Assembly (NCBI GenBank): GCA_037034305.1
Contig: JBAGJY010000014.1
Location: 1-64,000, forward strand
DNA length: 64,000 nucleotides
Source of the DNA: Streptantibioticus_A sp037034305
Lineage (GTDB): Bacteria; Actinomycetota; Actinomycetes; Streptomycetales; Streptomycetaceae
Reading direction: 5' to 3'
In this document: piece after piece, positions 43,063 through 51,173 of the stretch
Position numbering within the stretch: the first letter of the stretch is position 1
Layout: each line of letters opens with the position of its first letter
The notes under the pieces: generated by a model
The model's input: the letters and a program-made list of their open reading frames with translations, nothing else
The model's database searches: none
Told to the model about the DNA's origin: nothing
Position numbers and translations under genes: made by a program

Positions 43063-43302
43063 TCATCGGGACAGGCGCCGCAGCGCCGCCGCTGTCTGCG
43101 CCTGGTCCTCCTGGCGCTCGGCCCGGCAACGGCGGCACTCGCACGGTGGGAACGCGAACGGGTTGAACTCCTGCGGCCTGTCCCCGACCCTCACTTCGGA
43201 CGACGACACGTCAGCGACGAGGCCGCCGCGCGGATCGATGCGGTACACCCGCAACGTCATCCGGGGCGGGCCGTCGTGGCCCTCGTGTCCGGAATCGCTC
43301 AT
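43063..43302 (-). CDS. Small hypothetical protein, partner of the 66-residue gene
   Basis: This 79-residue protein has a short basic-hydrophobic core (RMTLRVYRIDPRGGLVADVSSSEV) and a CxxC-like PCECRRC segment. Its ATG overlaps the stop of the upstream small gene (ATGA), so the two are coupled. I do not recognise a family with confidence. Similar small pairs occur opposite XRE-DUF397 modules in Streptomyces. Confidence 0.65.
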   Translation of the reverse strand: MSDSGHEGHDGPPRMTLRVYRIDPRGGLVADVSSSEVRVGDRPQEFNPFAFPPCECRRCRAERQEDQAQTAAALRRLSR

Positions 43303-43499
43303 CCGTGGTCCCGGATCCACGCCGCCAGCCGGTGGGCCTCCTTCGCCGACAGGCTGCCGAGCCGTACCTGCGGGACTCCGGTGAGGGGGAACTCGCCGTT
43401 TAGTGACGGCAGAACGAAGCCCACGAGCCTCAACGCGTCGGCCAGGTCCTCGGCCGCACGTTTGCCGATGCGAAGCGCGTCGTGGGGGGTGCTGTACAT
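43299..43499 (-). CDS. Small hypothetical protein divergent from XRE gene
   Basis: This 66-residue, mostly helical protein (DALRIGKRAAEDLADALRLVG ... SAKEAHRLAAWIRDHG) has a clear ribosome site, GGAAGG, 7 nt before ATG 43499. Its stop overlaps the next start by 4 nt. It faces the XRE gene across a 137-bp divergent promoter region, so it may be regulated by that XRE protein. Function unknown. Confidence 0.68.
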   Translation of the reverse strand: MYSTPHDALRIGKRAAEDLADALRLVGFVLPSLNGEFPLTGVPQVRLGSLSAKEAHRLAAWIRDHG

Positions 43500-43636
43500 A
43501 TGTGCGCCTTCCGTTGTCTCGGTCGCTGCGTGAGCGAGTTATGACTTTGTGTATCCAAAGGCTGACCGATCGGCGCTACGCTCGGCAGGGGCCGAGTAGT
43601 GACACAGCACTTGTCAAGGGGAGGGTCTGCGTAACT

Positions 43637-44452
43637 GTGGCCACTGAGCTGGAGGTTGACCTGGACTCGGCATCCTCGATGCTCACGTTCTACGGAGCGG
43701 AGCAGCGGCGGATCCGGACCGAGGCGAAGATGTCGCAGGCGCGGCTGGCGAAGCTGGTCTTCTGCACTCCGCCGCTCCTGTGCAAGATCGAGGCGGCGCA
43801 GAGGGTACCGAGCGAGGAACTGGCAGTGGCCACGGATGCGGCCCTGAACACGGGCGGCCACTTCGCACGCCTGTGGCCGCTGGTGATCAAGTACGCGTAT
43901 CCGGCGTGGTTCCGACCGTTCGTGGAACTGGAGGAACAGGCGACGGCCATTCGGTCGTTCGAGACCCGGCTCATTCCGGGGCTGCTACAGACGGAGGAGT
44001 ACGCGCGGGCCGTCCTGGCAGGCGCGCGGCCGGACAAGATCGAGGAGTTGGTCGCGGCCCGGCTCAACCGGCAGCGCATTCTGACCCGCGATGATCCGCC
44101 TCGGCTGTGGGTGATCATCGATGAGAACGCGCTACGGAGGAATCTTGGCGGCCCGACCGTGATGCGGGGGCAGCTCGCACGACTGCTTGAGGCCACCGAG
44201 GTGCCACGAATCGTGGTTCAGGTGGTTCCCGCCGACGTACGTGCCCATCCTGCGCACCACCCGTTTTGGACCCTGTCGTTCGACGAAGGCCCCGATGTGC
44301 TCTACGTGGACGGCTTCCAGCACGGCGAACTACGCGGTGAACCGGGTGCGTTGACCGAAGCGCACGGGACCTATGATCTGCTCAGGGCCATCGCCTTGCC
44401 GCCCGATGCGTCGATCGACCTGATCGCCAGAGTCATGAAGGGTCTCAGCTGA
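43637..44452 (+). CDS. XRE-family regulator with DUF5753 (WhiJ/Scr1-like)
   Basis: This 271-residue protein has an N-terminal XRE HTH (RIRTEAKMSQARLAKLVFCTPPLLCKIEAAQRVPS, about 18-52). The C-terminal DUF5753 domain reads ETRLIPGLLQTEEYARAVL, ARLNRQRIL and PHHPFWTLSF-like elements. GTG 43637 is used because GGGGAGG lies just upstream; a longer frame to ATG 43542 lacks one. The stop overlaps the DUF397 start. Such pairs regulate development and secondary metabolism in Streptomyces, and in Scr1/Scr2 the XRE partner tempers the effect of the DUF397 protein. Confidence 0.9.
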   Translation: MATELEVDLDSASSMLTFYGAEQRRIRTEAKMSQARLAKLVFCTPPLLCKIEAAQRVPSEELAVATDAALNTGGHFARLWPLVIKYAYPAWFRPFVELEEQATAIRSFETRLIPGLLQTEEYARAVLAGARPDKIEELVAARLNRQRILTRDDPPRLWVIIDENALRRNLGGPTVMRGQLARLLEATEVPRIVVQVVPADVRAHPAHHPFWTLSFDEGPDVLYVDGFQHGELRGEPGALTEAHGTYDLLRAIALPPDASIDLIARVMKGLS

Positions 44453-44661
44453 TGACCAAGGCAACGAGCCTTTGCGGCGCCGTCTGGCGCAAGAGCAGCT
44501 ACAGCAGCGAAAACGGCGGTGCATGCGTGGAGGTCGCTGTCGGCTTCAACAGCCTGGTCCCCGTCCGCGACAGCAAGGACCCCGAAGGCCCGGCGCTACT
44601 CTTCCCCGCCGACGCATGGACCGCTTTCATACGCGACGTGAGGGCAGGGCGCTACTCATGA
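44452..44661 (+). CDS. DUF397 protein
   Basis: A 69-residue DUF397 protein with the defining pattern WRKSSYSSENGGACVEVA and VRDSKDPEGPALLF. Its ATG overlaps the XRE stop by one base (TGATG), so it is strictly coupled. It is thought to act with the adjacent XRE protein as a small regulator or toxin-antitoxin-like partner. Confidence 0.92.
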   Translation: MTKATSLCGAVWRKSSYSSENGGACVEVAVGFNSLVPVRDSKDPEGPALLFPADAWTAFIRDVRAGRYS

Positions 44662-45012
44662 CTGGGCGCCACTGCGGCGGGCCAGCTTGCGATCGTTAGC
44701 TGCGCCCCATGTCGGGCCCCCATGAGCAAGTACTGATCTTGCACGTCACGCACTCGTAGGTACTGGCCGTCTCAACTGCCGATCGGCGAAGCACACCAGC
44801 ACAGAGCATGTTGGACCGCCGTGGCACCCGCCTTCATCGCACTGAGAGTCAAGCTCACTGCCAGCCAGACTCGGCCCAGACTGTCTCGAAACTGTCTAGC
44901 GCTGCCGAAGGCAAGAAAATACCGTCTCTGCCATCGACAAATACCCTCAATCGCACAACAGCCCGAGGGAGATCCTGATGGACGACCAAATGCAGAGAAG
45001 GGCCACGGCCTC
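44662..45012. other. Low-GC spacer after DUF397
   Basis: About 350 bp of lower-GC DNA without a convincing full gene. It carries a possible 12-codon leader frame near its right end (44978-45016). I saw no att-like repeat or hairpin. Confidence 0.5.
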
Positions 45013-45016
45013 ATGA
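44978..45016 (+). CDS. Possible 12-residue leader peptide
   Basis: GAGGGAG precedes ATG 44978. The frame MDDQMQRRATAS stops at a TGA overlapping the ATG (45013) of the next small gene. Coupled translation of a short leader is possible, but so is chance. Confidence 0.35.
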   Translation: MDDQMQRRATAS

Positions 45017-45231
45017 ACCAAAAAATCAGTCACCCAGCGAAACCCACTCCGACAGGCAAGCACAAAAAGATGCGCCGGAACCGGTTTACCCTGGCACTGG
45101 TGACCATCGCCGGACAGACCATAGGAGCAGTGACCTCACTCGCCGCCATCCAAGCCGCGCAGAATATTCAGCCCGCCAATCCAGGATACTGCGTAACTCG
45201 CGATGCGACTCTGAGTCCATCAGCGAATTGA
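45013..45231 (+). CDS. Small single-pass membrane protein of unknown function
   Basis: The 72-residue product has a Lys/Arg-rich N-terminus (KPTPTGKHKKMRRNR), one hydrophobic helix (FTLALVTIAGQTIGAVTSLAAI) and a short tail with one Cys. Codon use is much less GC-biased than the flanks. A terminator with a T-run follows at 45257-45313, reading in its direction, which supports expression. A longer upstream frame (from 44821) is not favoured. It lies inside the gap that splits the restriction system. No family recognised. Confidence 0.55.
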   Translation: MNQKISHPAKPTPTGKHKKMRRNRFTLALVTIAGQTIGAVTSLAAIQAAQNIQPANPGYCVTRDATLSPSAN

Positions 45232-45256
45232 GCAGTCCGCACGCCCAATAGCATTG

Positions 45257-45313
45257 AACCCGACCAATGGCGCCGTGCCCCTACGGTGGCACATAGGTCG
45301 GGTTGGCGTTTTT
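45257..45313 (+). terminator. Intrinsic terminator with T-run
   Basis: AACCCGACC (45257-45265) pairs with GGTCGGGTT (45296-45304), with a small inner stem (CCGT/ACGG). Five T residues follow at 45309-45313. The orientation fits the plus-strand small gene. Intrinsic U-tract terminators are less usual in Streptomyces, in keeping with foreign DNA. Confidence 0.75.
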
Positions 45314-45328
45314 CATTGACATGAAAAC

Positions 45329-46516
45329 CTAAGCAAGGAGATTAAGGAGTACCCCCTGCCTAATCCGCTGAAGCTTTACGCGCTCTTCAAGCAAGGCAAC
45401 TTTCTGGGACTCACACTCACCCACTACCTCAACAATTTTCTGTTGCTGATGGACTCCCGGACACGGAACGGGCATACCTTTTAGCTGAGATGAGTTAATA
45501 GAGGCGAGATTTGTCGTCTGTTGGGCAATTCCCAGAAAGTATCGTCGCCCGACCGAGGAAGCCATGAACAAAGCCAGGAAATGAGGGTTCATGAATCGAC
45601 CACACCGAACCCGAAATACATGATTCTGGTGCAGGCATGGATCCACGCGACCATCCCAAACGGCACCACGACCCAATTTATCGAAGTCGCCGCCTTCAGT
45701 AAGCAGCAGATCTCCCTTACGCAGTCGATACCGTTCGACCTCGCCAGGGAGAATCCGAACCTTCTTCAATTCACGGCAATCGATCGCTCCATCTTGAACA
45801 TTCGCCACCCGCAGATACGGCAACTCCACACTCACTCCGCTCGGCACCTCGCGCCCAAGCGTCACGCCAGAGGCCACCTTCGCCACATCGCCCAAAGGTA
45901 CATAGTTTCCTTGCACCGAGTGGACGACTAGGTCTTCAACCATTCCTTCAATTATCGCAGCCCGCTTAGAGATTTCCTCCTCGATGGACCCTTGAGCGCC
46001 GGAGAGGGCATCGACCACCTCGACGATGTGCCTTTGTTCAGCAATCGGTCGCAGCGGAAACTGCAGTGCAGAAAACCGGTCGCCGCCCAGGTGTGCGATG
46101 CTCGTGGTTTTCTTGGCGATGGACGCGAATACTCCCGTCGAGAGCCAGCGACTGAAGACCGCTTGCGCGTACTTCGGCAGTACTTCCTCGCCCGGCCGGA
46201 AGCGCACCAAGGTGTTCTGGAAGCAGAAGGCGCCCTCCGGCTGGTCGTAAATCGCGCTACGCCCAACAAGCTCCAGGCTCTGCCCTTCATTCAGCAGAAT
46301 GTCCCCCGGACGCAGGCTGTAGACGTTCCGTTCCGCCTCCGTGAAGCCCATGGACTTGACGTCCGAGTAGTCGATGCGCCCGTCCAGTACGTTGGCCACT
46401 CGAAGGTACGGAAACTTCCGCCCTGCCGCCCGGCTGTCGGGAGACAACTGCTTCCCCATCCGGACTTCACCCAGCTCGCGCACCGGAATCAAGCGGACCC
46501 GCGCATCACCCGACAT
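45329..46516 (-). CDS. hsdS: Type I restriction-modification specificity subunit
   Basis: This 395-residue protein has two target-recognition domains, each introduced by a matching segment: FPYLRVANVLDGRID near residue 35 and LPYLRVANVQDGAID near 232. Helical spacers separate them (QRHIVEVVDALSGAQGSIEEEI and QQQKIVEVVGECESQKVALLEERV). It sets the DNA sequence bound by HsdM and HsdR. Its start overlaps the hsdM stop by 11 nt. The second half is clearly less GC-rich than its neighbours, as expected for exchanged recognition domains. Confidence 0.94.
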   Translation of the reverse strand: MSGDARVRLIPVRELGEVRMGKQLSPDSRAAGRKFPYLRVANVLDGRIDYSDVKSMGFTEAERNVYSLRPGDILLNEGQSLELVGRSAIYDQPEGAFCFQNTLVRFRPGEEVLPKYAQAVFSRWLSTGVFASIAKKTTSIAHLGGDRFSALQFPLRPIAEQRHIVEVVDALSGAQGSIEEEISKRAAIIEGMVEDLVVHSVQGNYVPLGDVAKVASGVTLGREVPSGVSVELPYLRVANVQDGAIDCRELKKVRILPGEVERYRLRKGDLLLTEGGDFDKLGRGAVWDGRVDPCLHQNHVFRVRCGRFMNPHFLALFMASSVGRRYFLGIAQQTTNLASINSSQLKGMPVPCPGVHQQQKIVEVVGECESQKVALLEERVKLQRIRQGVLLNLLA

Positions 46517-49067
46517 ACCCCAGCTCCTTCAGGAAGCCCTCCAAAGTGGCCGCAGCCTCAGTCCGCCGCGCCTCGATGTCCCGCAGCGACACCGCGTACT
46601 TGTCGTCCCACGCCCGCACTGCCGCGATCAACTCCCGTCGCCGTCGGGCGACATGGCCCTCCAGCTTGGCCGCCAGGTCATCCTTCAGTACCCCGAGTAC
46701 GACGCGCCGCTCCGCCTCCGCGTCGAGCGCCTCCCGGGCCCGGAACAAGCGCGGTGGCTCCTCGCCCAGTGTCGGCTGGCCTGCGGGGGGCCACGGATAC
46801 CAGAAGTCCGCTTCCAACTGCTTGACGAGCGCGTTCGCCTTCGTGCGCTGCTTCTTCAGTTGGTCCAACTCGTCTTCGGTAAGCGCGGGTTCCCCTGATT
46901 CGGTCTCGGACTCGCCCTCGCCGTCAGCCTCGCCGACTTCGGCGGCCTCGGCGGCCTGCGCCGCCTTCCACTTCGCGTCGAGGTCCGCCTTGCGGGCGTC
47001 TGCCGCCGCGAGTTCCGCCAGGAACTCCGGCACGATGGCCGCGACCACCTTGTGGTCGTACGCCTGCCGCCGCTCGGCGCCCGAGCGCTTGCGCTCCTTG
47101 CCCGTACGCGGATCCGGCTCCGGTGCCAGCGCCGTCTGGACCGTTTCGACCCAGCCGTCGACCACACCGCCGAAGCCGTTCCCCGCCAGTGCCATCAGCT
47201 CGTACTTGGCCGCCTGCCACCAACCGGCAATCGCGCCGGACAGCGCGTAACGGTCAAGCAGGCCGATCCTGCCCAGTTCCGAGCCGAACGACTCCAGCAA
47301 GTCAGCCCGCACCCGGACCAGTTGACCGCGCCGCTCCGACGTGGTGCGGTCGTCGCCCTCCACCGGGGCAAGCGCTGCGATCGTTTCCGCCTCCTGCGAC
47401 CACCACCGCTCGAAGGCGTCGCGCAGCGCGGCCTCACGCGGCTCGGCCAGTTCGGCAAGGCGCGCGGCGTCAGCACGCTCGGGCTGCATCGGAAACTGGA
47501 GGTAATCCGAACCATCATCGGCGAAAAGCTCACCGATGCCGATCCCGTAGGAGTCCAGTAGCTCCTTCTTCGCCTCGACCTCGGCGCGCGGAACCCCGCC
47601 CTCCAGATGCGCCCGCACATCCTGCGGCTCAGGCGGCGGAGTGTTGTCCACGTACCGGCGGATGTTGAAGTTGCAGTCGTTCTCCTCCAGTTCCTCGCGG
47701 GTGACCATCCGTGCGAAGTCCGCGTCGGGGAACTCGTCCGCGTGGAAGGTTGAGACGATCTTTTCAACGTGCTCCGGCAGCAGCACGTTCTGCGCACGCT
47801 CAGCATGGAACTCACGGTCGGCGTTGATGAACAGCACCTTGCCGTGCCGCTTGCGTACCTTCACTCCCGGCGCGCGCAGCACCAGCACGCACGCCGGGAT
47901 GCCGGTCCCGTAGAAGAGATTGGGCGCGAGGCCGATGACGGCCTCGATCAGGTCGTCCTTCAACAGCGCCGCCCGGATGTCCCGTTCCGCGCCGCCCCGG
48001 AAGAGCACGCCGTGCGGCATGACCGTGATGACGGTGCCGCCCCGCTTGCCGACCATGGCCAGCATGTGCTGGAGGAACATCAGGTCGGCCTTGCCGCGCT
48101 CTGATGTCCTGCCGTGCGGCATCCGCTGGTCCGCGTCCTTGATCTCCGCGAGTTTGTAGTCCATGGAGAACGGCGGGTTGCTGAGCACGAGATCGAAGTC
48201 GCCCACGGGGTGCAGCGGATGCGTGAGCGTGTCCCCGGTGCGCAGGTCGAAGTGCTGCACGCCGTGGAACAACATGTTCATGGTGGCCATGACCCAGGAC
48301 CCGCTGTTGGCGTCCTGTCCCGCCAGGTACAGGTTCTGGGATTCCCCACCATGCTCGTCGACGTACTCCATGGCGTGGATGAGCATGCCGCCGGAGCCGA
48401 CGCACGGGTCGTAGATCCGGGTGGACTGGCTCGGGCGGGCCAGCTCGACCATCATCCGCACAACCGAGCGCGGGGTGTAGAACTCGCCGCCCTTGCTGCC
48501 CGCCGAGTCCGCGAACTCCTTGATCAGGTACTCGTACGCCGCACCGATCATGTCGGGGAACTCGAAGTCCTCGCCCCTGAGCGACAGCCGGTCGAAGTGC
48601 TGGATCAGCGCTCTCAGCCGCTGGTCGGCCAGCTTGGCGGCGGACGCGCTGCCGCCACCGCCGCCGATCCGGCTGAACTTCACATGGTCGAAGAGGCCCT
48701 GGAGCCTGAGGTGCGCGTTCTTCGCCACGATCTCCCGCAACGCGGGTTGCAGGTACTGGTCATTGACCTCGTCCACCGCTCCGAGGAGGCGCTCCCAGCG
48801 GGCCTCTTCCGGGACGTAGAGGATGTTCCGCTTGGTGAAGGGGTCGGAGACCTTCACCAACGCCTCGGCCATCTCCTGCGGGCGGCCGTTCGCCACTTCC
48901 TCGGCAATGATCCGTTTGCGTGCGGCCTCGAACTCGTCGTTGGCACGCTTCAGGAACATCAGGACGAAGATGTAGTCCTTGTACTCGGCGGCATCCATCG
49001 TGCCGCGCAGAATGTCCGCCGCCGCGAAGAGGTGGCGTTCGAGCTGCGCGAGCGTGAGCTTGGCCAC
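46506..49067 (-). CDS. hsdM: Type I restriction-modification methyltransferase subunit
   Basis: This 853-residue N6-adenine methyltransferase has an N-terminal HsdM_N helical region, SAM motif I (DPCVGSGGML, Asp220) and catalytic NPPF (Asn297). The C-terminus is much longer than in standard HsdM (about 500): from about 560 it runs through acidic and charged stretches (EADGEGESETESGEP, DELDQLKKQRTKANALVKQLE) that look like coiled coil. GTG 49067 has GGGAG upstream. It is the first gene of the hsdM-hsdS pair and lies 94 bp after RloB. Confidence 0.95.
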   Translation of the reverse strand: MAKLTLAQLERHLFAAADILRGTMDAAEYKDYIFVLMFLKRANDEFEAARKRIIAEEVANGRPQEMAEALVKVSDPFTKRNILYVPEEARWERLLGAVDEVNDQYLQPALREIVAKNAHLRLQGLFDHVKFSRIGGGGGSASAAKLADQRLRALIQHFDRLSLRGEDFEFPDMIGAAYEYLIKEFADSAGSKGGEFYTPRSVVRMMVELARPSQSTRIYDPCVGSGGMLIHAMEYVDEHGGESQNLYLAGQDANSGSWVMATMNMLFHGVQHFDLRTGDTLTHPLHPVGDFDLVLSNPPFSMDYKLAEIKDADQRMPHGRTSERGKADLMFLQHMLAMVGKRGGTVITVMPHGVLFRGGAERDIRAALLKDDLIEAVIGLAPNLFYGTGIPACVLVLRAPGVKVRKRHGKVLFINADREFHAERAQNVLLPEHVEKIVSTFHADEFPDADFARMVTREELEENDCNFNIRRYVDNTPPPEPQDVRAHLEGGVPRAEVEAKKELLDSYGIGIGELFADDGSDYLQFPMQPERADAARLAELAEPREAALRDAFERWWSQEAETIAALAPVEGDDRTTSERRGQLVRVRADLLESFGSELGRIGLLDRYALSGAIAGWWQAAKYELMALAGNGFGGVVDGWVETVQTALAPEPDPRTGKERKRSGAERRQAYDHKVVAAIVPEFLAELAAADARKADLDAKWKAAQAAEAAEVGEADGEGESETESGEPALTEDELDQLKKQRTKANALVKQLEADFWYPWPPAGQPTLGEEPPRLFRAREALDAEAERRVVLGVLKDDLAAKLEGHVARRRRELIAAVRAWDDKYAVSLRDIEARRTEAAATLEGFLKELGYVG

Positions 49068-49161
49068 GTACGACTCCCTGTGCTCTTGTCCCGTGTGCAC
49101 AGGAACTTTACGGCGATTTCGCCACCGGTAGAAACCGATCCGGCGAACCCGGGAACCGCGG

Positions 49162-49830
49162 TCAGTAGCTGGCGATGCCCATGCCGTCCTCGACGAACTT
49201 CCACACGTCGGTGTAGGGGTCGCGCTTGACGCGGGGCGTGTGGTCCGGGTGCTGGGCGTTCAGGGCCTCGGCGCGTCTGCGCGCCTCCGCGTAGCGGTCG
49301 AGGATCTGTTCCTCGCGCACGACCTTGGGGCTGGGGTCGGTGGCGGCGAACGGCAGCCTTTTCGCCGCGCTGTCGCACACCCCGTTGAACGTGCCGGTGA
49401 CGGGCTTGTAGTGCAGCAGCCGCCACAGCTCGAAGCAGGGATGGGAGAAGGCGACACCAACGCCATCGCTGTCGGCCTGTGCCAGGGCGGTCTCGATCTG
49501 GTCGTGCTCGTCGCGGTCGAACAGGCACCACACCTGCGGCCATTCGGCCTCCGGAAGCTTGGCGCGTTTGGCGTCACGCTTCAGCTCGGCCATGAGCCTG
49601 GTCCCGGCCTCGACAAGCTTGATCGGTTTACGTTGTGAGCCGGGCGCCTTGAGGTTGGCGACGTGGACCTCGACGGTGACCGATCCGTCCCTGGGCGTCC
49701 CGTGCTTCTTGAGGATGTCGATGTACGAGGGCTCGGTGACCGCGCCCTCCGTGAAGACATGGACGATGCGCCTGCGCTTGCCGCCCCTCTTCGGCCGCGC
49801 CAGTGTGTCCTTCCCCCTCGTCCTCGCCAT
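49162..49830 (-). CDS. RloB-domain protein
   Basis: This 222-residue protein opens with a basic tail and then VHVFTEGAVTEPSYIDILKK, the RloB start with its conserved Glu. The acidic DRDEHDQIETAL and SHPCFELWRLLHY segments follow. RloB resembles a Toprim-like nuclease fold. Its ATG overlaps the RloA stop by one base. RloA/RloB pairs were named for linkage to restriction loci, and related pairs (AbiL of lactococci) give abortive phage resistance. The nuclease role is inferred. Confidence 0.88.
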   Translation of the reverse strand: MARTRGKDTLARPKRGGKRRRIVHVFTEGAVTEPSYIDILKKHGTPRDGSVTVEVHVANLKAPGSQRKPIKLVEAGTRLMAELKRDAKRAKLPEAEWPQVWCLFDRDEHDQIETALAQADSDGVGVAFSHPCFELWRLLHYKPVTGTFNGVCDSAAKRLPFAATDPSPKVVREEQILDRYAEARRRAEALNAQHPDHTPRVKRDPYTDVWKFVEDGMGIASY

Positions 49831-51080
49831 CAGGAACCTTCTGCCTCCCTCTCACGAACGGCGAGGAGCCGACGACCGATCTGCCCCTCGATGACACCGG
49901 GCACCGCGCCGAAGGCGCCTGCCAGATAGGACTTGGTGAGGTCTTCCTCATCGCCCGGCTCGGCGGCGGTCAGCGGATACAGCTCAGTGGCCCCGTGATC
50001 GTCCTTCTCGGTCAGCCATACCTGTCCCGCGTCGAGCAGCCGACCGCCGCTGGGAGTGCTGAGCATCGACGGATCGTGGGATGTGAACGCCAACTGCGCA
50101 CCGTGCGGGTTGACCAGCGGATCATGGAAGATCCGCACCACTTCGGCGGCGAACCGCGGGTGCAGGCTTGAGTCGAGTTCGTCGACGAGCAGGACGGCGC
50201 CGGTGTCCAGGGCGAGCAGCATCGGCCCCAGCAGCGCGAACCACGATCGGGTGCCGAACGACTCCTGGGACCAGTCGAGCGCGGTGACGGCTCCCGATTC
50301 CGCGGTGTGCAGCAGGGCCACTTGATGGGTTCCGTCCGGCCGCCGCTCCACCCGGGCCCCGGTGATGCCCAGATCCGCGACGCTGAGGAGTTCCTCGATC
50401 CGCCGCTTACGGGGGCCCTGCAGTTGCTCGGTGGTGAAGCCCTCACGGGCGACACGGTCGTCCTCGGGGTTGATCAGCCAGAGGTTGTCGTTGAACCAGC
50501 GGTAGAGGACGGACAGTTGGGGGTGGTTGTCGGTGGCGGCGCGGGAGAGGAAGAGGGCGTTGGGCCGGGTCGTACGGGCCAGTCTGGCCCGGTCGTGGAT
50601 CCGGTTGCCGGGAAACGCGAACTCCTGCTCTCGTGAGGCGTCCCGGTCCAGCCACTCCTGCCGACGGCCCCTCGGATACGAGTGCAGCCATTCGGCTTCG
50701 ACGCGCTGCTCCCCCAACTCGAAGCCGTACGTCCAGCGGACGCCGTCGTCGCCGACGAAGTCGACCTCGTAGAACGAACTCTCCCCGACCGACTTGGCGT
50801 CGAGGGCGAACGACTCCCGGGGAATGCCCTTGTAAGAGGTCCACTGCGCATAGGAGTTGAGGACGGCGTTGCGCATCTGGGTCAGCGCGGCCAGCACGTT
50901 GGACTTGCCCGAGGCGTTGGCCCCGAAGATCCCCACCAGGGGGAAGACCTCGACCGTGCTGCCGTCGGACAGTTTCACTGATCGCGCCGCGGGGGCGTCC
51001 TCTTCGGGGGGCACGACAAAGGACAGTTCCTGCTCATCGCGCAGGGACCGTACGTTCGCCACACGGAACCTCAGCAGCAT
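49830..51080 (-). CDS. RloA-like AAA ATPase
   Basis: This 416-residue SMC/AAA_15-type ATPase has Walker A GANASGKS (53-60), a signature region near SVADLGI, Walker B VLLVDELDSSLHP near 300 and an H-loop FTSHDPSML. ATG 51080 follows GGAGGG and is preferred over an upstream in-frame start. It is translated together with RloB and probably triggers it, by analogy with OLD- and AbiL-type defence pairs. It lies next to the hsdM-hsdS genes and 94 bp downstream of the ThDP enzyme gene. Confidence 0.9.
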   Translation of the reverse strand: MLLRFRVANVRSLRDEQELSFVVPPEEDAPAARSVKLSDGSTVEVFPLVGIFGANASGKSNVLAALTQMRNAVLNSYAQWTSYKGIPRESFALDAKSVGESSFYEVDFVGDDGVRWTYGFELGEQRVEAEWLHSYPRGRRQEWLDRDASREQEFAFPGNRIHDRARLARTTRPNALFLSRAATDNHPQLSVLYRWFNDNLWLINPEDDRVAREGFTTEQLQGPRKRRIEELLSVADLGITGARVERRPDGTHQVALLHTAESGAVTALDWSQESFGTRSWFALLGPMLLALDTGAVLLVDELDSSLHPRFAAEVVRIFHDPLVNPHGAQLAFTSHDPSMLSTPSGGRLLDAGQVWLTEKDDHGATELYPLTAAEPGDEEDLTKSYLAGAFGAVPGVIEGQIGRRLLAVREREAEGS

Positions 51081-51173
51081 GCCGCCCTCCTCGCCGCACA
51101 CAGAGTAGTCGTACGGTCCGACATCAGCGCGGTCGGCACCGGCGTGGCCTCCGGAAACCCGCCGCCAGCGGGA

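Noticed and set aside
43542..43636. Upstream ATG for the XRE regulator
   Set aside because: It lacks a ribosome site and adds residues not typical of the family. GTG 43637 has GGGGAGG upstream.
44821..45012. Longer start for the small membrane protein (136 residues from 44821)
   Set aside because: No ribosome site at 44821 and no membrane or domain feature in the extra part. ATG 45013 has a plausible site and keeps the membrane helix near the N-terminus.
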